Assembly (NCBI GenBank): GCA_022539475.1
Contig: VCMS01000393.1
Location: 1 to 26,100, forward strand
Length of the DNA stretch: 26,100 nt
Source of the DNA: Gracilaria domingensis
Lineage: Eukaryota; Rhodophyta; Florideophyceae; Gracilariales; Gracilariaceae
Direction: 5' to 3'
Made by a program: the position numbers and the translations under genes. The stretch's first letter is position 1; the number at the start of each line of letters is the position of its first letter. Below are positions 19,875-26,100 of this stretch, piece after piece. The notes beneath the pieces are model-generated. The model was not told the origin of the DNA and did no database searches. It worked only from the letters and a program-made list of their open reading frames with translations.

Positions 19875-20133
19875 AGAGAATAACCTGCCACCAGCGCTCA
19901 GGTAGCATAGAAGGAGCGCGCTCTGTGCGAACACAGCCCCTAGCCCGAAGCTATCTGCGGTGGCACTTGTAGGAGCGGACAAATCGTAAGCATAGAACTC
20001 GCCCACGCTAGTGAACGCCCGCCAGAGGCTCACGCCTACTCTGTTGTACGCACTCGGCTAACTGATCTCCCGCCACGAGTCACAATAGTTCAAATAAATG
20101 ACGTTCATAAATAGAGCCAAACCTCATGTGAGG

Positions 20134-20201
20134 CAAAATAAAACAAGGGTAAGGTGTTAAAGTGAGCGGTGCATGCGCTGCGCCGCTCATTTTTTATTTT
20201 G
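20134..20201. repeat. Nested hairpin at a composition boundary
   Basis: The outer arms are CAAAATAAAA (20134-20143) and its exact reverse complement (20192-20201). The inner arms are TGAGCGG (20163-20169) and CCGCTCA (20183-20189). It is followed at once by another inverted pair, AGAAGTA (20202-20208) and TACTTCT (20230-20236). The DNA changes here from AT-rich to GC-rich. Confidence 0.75.
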
Positions 20202-20263
20202 AGAAGTACCCGAACGCGCATGGGCGCACTACTTCTGTAACGGGCCAGTTTAAAATTCGAGGA

Positions 20264-20299
20264 CGCGCGCAATGATGTGCGACCGCATCATTGCGCGCG
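20264..20299. repeat. Perfect 14-bp GC-rich hairpin
   Basis: CGCGCGCAATGATG (20264-20277) and its exact reverse complement (20286-20299) are separated by 8 bases. This is the strongest short hairpin in the window. There is no T-run, so it is not a bacterial terminator. Confidence 0.85.
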
Positions 20300-20781
20300 C
20301 CCCTGGCATACGAATATCTTGTATACGCGAATTACGCCGCGCGGTATACAGCGTCGGCGCCTGGCTCGATAAGCGTCATAAGGCGGCGCCGGTCGCGTAA
20401 ACGTTCGAAAATTCCCGAGTCGAAAACCTCTCGGGAGGAAACTGCTACCATTCTCCGCAGAAGCGCTTCCGAAAACCCAAACCCCACGACTTCTTGGCCA
20501 GGGTCCGTGTTCTCGCGTCCTGGCACCAGTGTGGGCGGGCGGCCGGTGCCGGAACCGCCTCCCGTCCACGACAGGGCCAAAGCCCAGATAAGACTCGTTG
20601 GCTGGCGATGGGACCGGTTGGTGACGTCTGATGCTGTTCATGACGAAATTAGTTGATAGCGTTGACGAACATAGAGCATAGGAGCATCAAACGCACATGA
20701 GACTCTTCTTGTAGTCTAGGATCATCAGGTTAGTGTGCATCTGAATTTGCCTGACCGCATTCGGTCATGGACAGTGTAATT
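20300..20781. other. GC-rich segment open in several frames
   Basis: Frames of 82-121 codons overlap on both strands (20291-20656 plus, 20641-20288 minus, 20580-20332 minus). Stop-poor GC-rich DNA explains this. The minus frame with LLRRMVAVSSREVFDSGIF is the most protein-like. I make no gene call; it may be a repeat end or LTR. Confidence 0.25.
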
Positions 20782-20801
20782 GCCATGACGGCAGTCATGG
20801 C
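20782..20801. repeat. Perfect 8-bp inverted repeat
   Basis: GCCATGAC and GTCATGGC flank a 4-base loop. The CATGAC/GTCATG motif recurs on either side (20762-20820), giving several alternative pairings. Confidence 0.6.
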
Positions 20802-20999
20802 AGTGTCATTTGCAGCATGGCGTATGGACACCTTGTCATCAGGTTACACGTGCGATATCCACGTACGTAAGCGCGTGCGCGTAGGCGCCCCCTCCTGTGG
20901 CGGTCGGCCAAATCGCAGCCCAAGCAATATCTACCGTCTAACACCTCCCATTGTGGTAGGGCGGTAGTACAACGCATCCAATCTGGCCAAGCCAACCTT

Positions 21000-21024
21000 A
21001 CGTCGATTCCGCCTGAATCGACGT
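21000..21024. repeat. Perfect 10-bp hairpin
   Basis: ACGTCGATTC (21000-21009), a 5-base loop, then GAATCGACGT (21015-21024). It closes the hairpin-rich, GC-rich block that starts near 20134. Confidence 0.8.
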
Positions 21025-21094
21025 GCGGTATGTGCAATCAAAGGGCCGCAGCGTCGGCCCTCCGACTCAACTCCGGCCAGACCACTTCCCTTCG

Positions 21095-21620
21095 ACGACC
21101 CTTCCCCCCCCCCCACCCCCCCCACAACCTTCCAACCTCTCTCCTTTTCCCTTTGTCGGCCTCAACCTTTCCTCATCCCCTACTTCTCTCTCACTTCTCC
21201 CCTATGGCGGCCTGTCTCACGCCCCCTCCCTCGCTCACTGTCCACTCACACTGCACCCCTGTCTGGCTCGTTCTGTGTGAGTACGTGCAAAGCGTTCTGC
21301 ACCACCTATATCTCTTGCAGGCTGAACTCTGCCTTTCATTATCCGCTTTGTTTGGCCTTTCTTGTCTCTTTCGTTCCCTTCGTTGGTTTCTTTCGCTGTT
21401 GTTGGTCTATCTGCCATTCTGTCTTGCCTGAACTACCGTTGTTGTTGTCATCTCGTTTTTTCCCCGTGTCTGCCTGTTTGGCGGCCTTCTGCTGCCCCTG
21501 CATCCGTTCTTCATTGCTTCCCGGCTTCGGCCTTGTGTCCCTGGTTTTGCTGGTTCTTTTCGCGTTGCGAGTCTTGTTCCTCACATTAGTGTTGGCTTGG
21601 TGCACCTGTTGTTGCTAGAC
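21095..21620. repeat. C-rich and pyrimidine-rich tract
   Basis: An 11-base C run (21104-21114) and an 8-base C run (21116-21123) open a strand-asymmetric, C- and T-rich stretch. It makes open frames in all three plus frames (21023-21618), rich in Ser, Leu, Pro and Cys, which are compositional artefacts. A GTGAGT donor (21277) and CTTGCAG acceptor (ending 21320) could bound a 44-base intron. The tract could be the leader of the element that follows. Confidence 0.6.
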
Positions 21621-21730
21621 ACTGTTGTTGATACAGCGTAAGGTCGTCCTTAACCTACGGCCCTGAGGCAATCGTTCAAAGCAGTTAAGCTGTCTACAGC
21701 TACTCTTTTGGGCCATTTTATGTGTGAACT

Positions 21731-21754
21731 TACTAACGTTTCGTTTGTTTCCAG
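21731..21754 (+). promoter_or_regulatory. Predicted intron 3' end: branch point and acceptor
   Basis: A perfect TACTAAC (21731-21737) is followed by a T-rich stretch and TTTCCAG ending at 21754. This is a textbook branch point and 3' splice site. A matching donor may be the GTAAGG near 21638. The following sequence reads QVPRFYLFTPSEYSSCRPDE. Confidence 0.55.
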
Positions 21755-24168
21755 CAAGTGCCAAGGTTCTATCTGTTCACTCCAAGCGAGTATTCGTCCT
21801 GTCGTCCGGACGAGCGTATAGAAGAAGTCCGCGATCCGTTGTCCTCAGATAAAGAGGTCGCTGTTCAGTGCCTCTTGACGGGCACGCGAAGCGCCACAAT
21901 TCTTTCGTGTAGCCCACCAGAAGGAGAAGGCGCCGTCGTAACCCGCCGCTCACGTAAGCAATCCTAAAGCGCGCCGCGTCCTGCGACCATTAAGGCCTTC
22001 AGAGTCAACGCCAGCTGTGGTGAAGATCACCAAGCAGGCCGACGCCATCGTAGAGCCGTACCGTCGCGGCAACTACACCGAGCACCGAACATCCACTGCG
22101 AGGTTTGTGACATCCAAGTTCTCCGAAGCTCACGATCTGCGTGTGCAACTACAGATAGCCTTCGCCATCGTTGCGACCCTTACGAAGCAAAGAACAATAC
22201 TATCGATTAGAGCACAGGTCTCTCTTTTCATTGTTCCAGTTGTGACACATTCTACTTCATATCTCATCTACATATATTATCCTTGTTGTCTTCTTTTATC
22301 TTCTCGTCTATCGTTTGGATATCCACTCTTCTGTTCTTGTGTTCGTGTCTTGTTGTTTGGCTTCTGCCGCACTCTATTACGAAGCTTTATATTTTGGCTA
22401 GTGCGGTCTTGCGTCCGATTGACTGGACTACTCTACGAGAGCAAAAACTTATTTTTCATTGCTTTTTGCCCCCTTGGCTTGTAACCGCCGGCCCGCCATC
22501 ACAAAAATGCGGTTTCAATGACTCCTCGCCGAGGTGCCCTTGGCCCCGATACTAATGGACACCTCGACGCCGCCTCTCTCGCGGATACAATTCCGATTTT
22601 CGTCATTTCTCTTTTTTTCGAGAACGTTGCCACCCGTGGAAAGCTCTTGATGAGGAGCGTTCCTCCGGAAACTCTTGGGTCTTCCTAAGTCGCTGACGCC
22701 TTCGCAGTCATTATCTATACATGAATTTCTCTGCCTTAGACGCGTGCTGCACCCGAACGCCGGCCAACTACATAATCAGTTAGAGGTCAGTCCCTGCTCG
22801 ATCGAAACTTTGGCCTCGCCTGACGGAACCCGGGAGTATAGCCGAGAAGCTGTGGACTGCCCTTTGGACTACGGTGATCTCCTTGGTTCCCCTCCCATGC
22901 GCTATGGACGCTTGCTTCGACCAAGGCAGTTCAACGCGCAAGGCCAAGTTCGCCTTCTCCGTAAAAGCGTTAGGAGTACGCAGACCTAGCTCAGTTTGTG
23001 AATATTCCGCGAGGGCAAGCGCTATAAGTCGCTTGAAAGACCTCAATCAAATCCCTTTGTGGCCGGCAAAACAGGCCCTCGGAGCATGGTGCGTTACTGG
23101 CGTGTATGCCCTCCTCCGAAGAAAGTTACAAAGGAGGCCTCGGACCCTTCTGAATTGCAGGATCCCACTGCAGACCAAGGTGGAAAGTCAGCTAGCTACA
23201 GGTCAGCTGCAGAACTCACTCTCTATCGAAGAAGAAGTCTCATTCGGACCACCTCCGATAGGCTGATGGAGAGCAAGTTTGTGGCTACTGTTCAGACAGC
23301 CTGGGGTTCCACTTTTCTTCACTCCGCTGTCCACAGAATCCGCATCGCGATACGCGTTGTGGGGTGTGGAAAGCACTGGCGTAACATTCCATCGCAACGG
23401 CTTTGGAAGCGCCAATTTCGGAAAAAAGAAGTCCGTTCGCATGCCCGAAAATCCAGAGAAAGATAATCCCTGAAGTTCCCCAGACCCAACCAAGTTTCTT
23501 CAGTCACCGAGGAATATGACGTTCAGATCGCGCAGACTGTAAGCGATGGCCAATCACGAGGCGCCTGATAGGCGCACCCATTGCCAAAGCAGGCCCGCCT
23601 GGACATCGGCGTTGTGTCAAGGAGCTTCTGACCCAGCAGCGACACCCCATTTCGCCTTGATTCGCTCAGCTACGCTTTAATCATCGGGAAGCCTAAGAAG
23701 GCCTCCACAAAGAAGCTCTCTGGTAAGTCAATGCTCCAGGAGCACGCATCGGAAAGTATAACGTTAAATGGAGGATCCTCGCGAAATGTCTTAGCTTTTG
23801 TCTGGCACCGACCGCGGGCTACATTCGGTCAACTCATTTCGCGGAGACGCCAGATGCGCGCACCAAAGAAGCAATCTGCGCCGAATCATCTCTGCCGGTT
23901 CAGACGACCAGAAAGGTCCACATGCGAGACACCCAGGTCGACGCGTGAGAAACTCTCCGTCTTTAAGGTTGCTGCCTATTACAGGTCTATGGACCATGAC
24001 CCAAGCCCTCCTGACCTCTGGCCGCTACTGTCGCCGAATCTAATGTCAGCAAGAACTACTGCGGACCATCTGCTACTGACCCGAACCCCACTGAAAGACG
24101 CATTAAAGTAGCCCGATGCCAATGGTTCGCCCGCATCTTACTCTAGAGGCGTTTCCCTGTAATGGTCG

Positions 24169-24300
24169 ATGACCTCGGTAGCCCTCGAGTTCTTTTTGTT
24201 ATCTGAGAAGCCCCCCTTCGATGTTATCATCGGCGAACCCCACGCTAGAAAAGCCTCGGCGCATGGCCTGTATCGATCTTGGTACACAAGAACTCACCAT
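24169..24300 (+). pseudogene. Retropepsin-like fragment (Ty3/gypsy type)
   Basis: The frame at 24169 reads ALEFFLLSEKPPFDVIIGEP. In Ty3/gypsy proteases the second half of the fold reads F-x-V-(x)n-PFDVILG-x-P-x-L, then an ID-(x)n-L-T strand. Here, one frame over (about 24266-24300), the sequence reads CIDLGTQELTM, the expected next strand. So the protease spans a frameshift near 24260. The catalytic D-(S/T)-G motif should lie about 80 residues upstream and I could not find it. Such proteases process the Gag-Pol polyprotein. Confidence 0.45.
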
Positions 24301-25600
24301 GTGAGTCTACCAACAAGAGCACGTCGTTATAGACTCACTCCCGATCGTTCCGGCATTAGAAGCATTCCTGTCCCGTTGTCTGAGACAGATAGCGAAGCAC
24401 TTTCCGTCAGACTCTGATTGCCTATCCCGTCTGACTCATCGAAGCATGACGTCCGGAGGACTTGCTAACCTCCCCCTTCCAAGCACGACCGACAAACCAT
24501 GGTGCCCCGAACGAGACCCTTAGGTCGGGCCATAGTAATCGAAAGGCTCATGGGGACGCAGGATCCCCAGCCGGATGGGCGAAAGAGTACAGACGAACGG
24601 ATGGATAAGGAAAGAACCCGCCAATTTGACACGCAGCCCACCAGCCGGGGCCGTTGAAGGACCTCAAGATCTGACCCAAGCCGTCGACCGTTAACCAGGC
24701 GCCTGAAGATCTCCAACGCCCTAATCTTCCACCTGCGCCACGTTTTACCAATCGGGACTCAGATCCATTCTGGATAGATTGACCGCGGAGCCTGGGGAGA
24801 ACCCTCCATGCAAACTGACATGCGTGCATGATTGCGGACCCGATGGCCCAACAAATTCCTCCCAGAGGTGAGAAAGGCAGGTGCAGGCGGACCCAGCACC
24901 GCGTCAGCAATCCCAGCTGATCTCCAGTATGATGATGACGAGATCTCGATTCGAAGACGCGGAGGAAATAAGTGCAGCAGATCCCCCTGTCCGAAGAAAG
25001 GTCCGACCCATTCCCTCCTCCTTCCAAGCGAGGTCTACGGATTTACCAGTCAGCCAGAAGATGGGCCAATGTCGTGATTCCTACAAGTATGCCACCAGAG
25101 ACTAATAACGCCCAGCGAGGACAGTGTAAGTCCGGCCCTCCTAACGATGGGCCCTAGGTGAAAGCCCGCCGGAGTCCCAGCACGGTAGTGAGATTGAACT
25201 GACTCCTCACCGAGGAAAGTAGCACTCATTGGTCTCACCCACTCCTACCGCGACTCTGACTCTTACCATCCCGATCCATGAGACGAAGTAGTTCCTGTCT
25301 TCCTTTAGCCGAAGGGACATAGTCACTACTCCTGACTCGTCTTGACGTCGCGGGTTCTTAATTGCGAATCCGCATTACCCTCACACCCGCGCGTCCCCCT
25401 CATCTAGAAATGCACAGAAACTACCCGCTCACACCGCGTTGAGGAAATACTGCCCGAGCGAACGACGACTGCCCGCGGTTTGTCATAGCATTTACAAGTA
25501 AAGAACTACCTTCCGCCGACGAATATCCGACGCCCAGATCCCCGGTGGAGATGATGAGCTTCACAAGCCCAAGCCGACGAGAAGTTCATGGCGAGCCTAC

Positions 25601-25645
25601 CCTGCCAGCGCCAACGACATTGTCATATTCCTCTGCAAGATCCAA
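25601..25645 (+). pseudogene. Possible reverse transcriptase active-site remnant
   Basis: The plus strand reads PASANDIVIFLCKIQ here. Reverse transcriptases have a (Y/F)-x-DD-(I/V)-(x)-(I/V)-(F/Y) core; this fragment would need the first catalytic Asp changed to Asn. It is downstream of the protease-like stretch, as expected, but flanking RT motifs are not evident, so chance remains likely. Confidence 0.15.
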
Positions 25646-26100
25646 TTGCCGACAAGATCACTCGGTCGCACGCTCGACCGAACTGCGCATTACCCCCCGA
25701 CACCAACAAGGAGGATGGTCGACTATCTCATTAGAACCGGATTTCTCTCATCTCCCAAGGAGAGACGCGGTGGGACCTCGCGCTGTTTCCTGGATACACT
25801 TTGAATGTCCTAGCAATGGTGCCTTAGTATGTAATCTTGGCCACCGTCTGAACGTGCCAGTCGGCTCTCCTATCTGATCTCTCAGCCTCTCTTACCACTC
25901 ATAGCCCTTCCTTATGCACGTACGCCACAGTTTGACCTTCGTGCCGACCCAATGTCATTCTCAAGGTCGAAGGCTACCCCAAAGCATGACGACGTTTGTT
26001 GGTAAACGAAGTTGCACCACAAATGCTTGTTCCGCCGCGATCATCAAGCCGTCCACCTCTCCTTGCGTCCTCGTCCACGTTGTCTTCGCACATAAGAAGA

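Larger units (their letters stand above)
21755..26100 (+). mobile_element. Decayed LTR-retrotransposon-like region, runs off the right end
   Basis: The plus strand carries protein-like pieces in alternating frames. At about 22000-22200 it reads STPAVVKITKQADAIVEPYR and GNYTEHRTSTARFVTSKF. At about 22974-23025 it reads EYADLAQFVNIPRGQAL, and one frame over YKSLERPQSNPFVAGKTG and VRYWRVCPPPKK. A retropepsin-like stretch follows at 24169-24300 and a faint reverse-transcriptase-like motif at 25601. The order (gag-like, protease, polymerase) and direction would suit a Ty3/gypsy element. No LTR pair, primer-binding site, zinc knuckle or integrase was identified. The first pieces could equally be a separate intron-containing host gene. 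A T-rich stretch at 22220-22480 interrupts the first piece. Confidence 0.4.

Noticed and set aside
21023..21618. Overlapping plus-strand open frames of 75-133 codons
   Set aside because: They all lie in the C-rich, pyrimidine-rich tract, are rich in Ser, Leu, Pro and Cys in every frame, and carry no motif.
23340..23470. Gag zinc knuckle (CCHC) near VVGCGKHW
   Set aside because: Only one cysteine and one histidine fit; the C-x2-C-x4-H-x4-C spacing is not present in any frame.
24548..25027. Minus-strand 159-codon frame
   Set aside because: No motif, Gly/Arg/Trp-rich, and opposite to the direction of the protease-like stretch; probably an antisense shadow.

Overview
This window reads as nuclear DNA of a eukaryote. 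There are no prokaryotic operons, but there are good spliceosomal signals: repeated GTAAGT donors and a perfect TACTAAC branch point followed by TTTCCAG. There is also a PIF/Harbinger transposase relic and Ty3/gypsy-like debris. A multicellular red alga would fit (plant-type LRR/WD40 protein, GC near the middle, much degenerate repeat DNA), but that is an inference and no marker gene proves it.

The best supported content lies between 3.7 and 9 kb, all on the minus strand. At 3755-6038 is a gene with an LRR-like N-terminus and a WD40 C-terminal half. Its central 401-codon block is open, and recognisable sequence continues on both sides through stops and frame changes. Next (6175-7170) comes a PIF/Harbinger DDE transposase whose frame is broken by one TAG. 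Then (7751-8969) come tandem copies of a small, intron-containing gene family, in which two long, nearly perfect RNA-type hairpins are embedded.

The rest is mostly remnant DNA. Charged, coiled-coil-like coding remnants lie at 456-1012 (+), 2519-3202 (-) and 10964-11752 (-); each switches frame several times. Unrecognised remnants lie at 13809-14713 (+) and 15201-15775 (-). A short reading frame at 19689-19874 (+) resembles DNA polymerase epsilon subunit 2. From about 20.1 kb composition changes: a cluster of GC-rich hairpins (20134-21024) is followed by a C-rich, pyrimidine-rich tract and then a long decayed region with a retropepsin-like stretch (24169-24300), read as an LTR-retrotransposon relic running off the right end.

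The same kind of damage recurs throughout: protein-like stretches that hop between frames, some of them at homopolymer runs. Either the window is an unusually dense graveyard, or part of the frame breakage is sequence error. No complete novel system could be shown. The most unusual objects are the twin hairpins inside the tandem gene family and the hairpin cluster at the 20 kb boundary.
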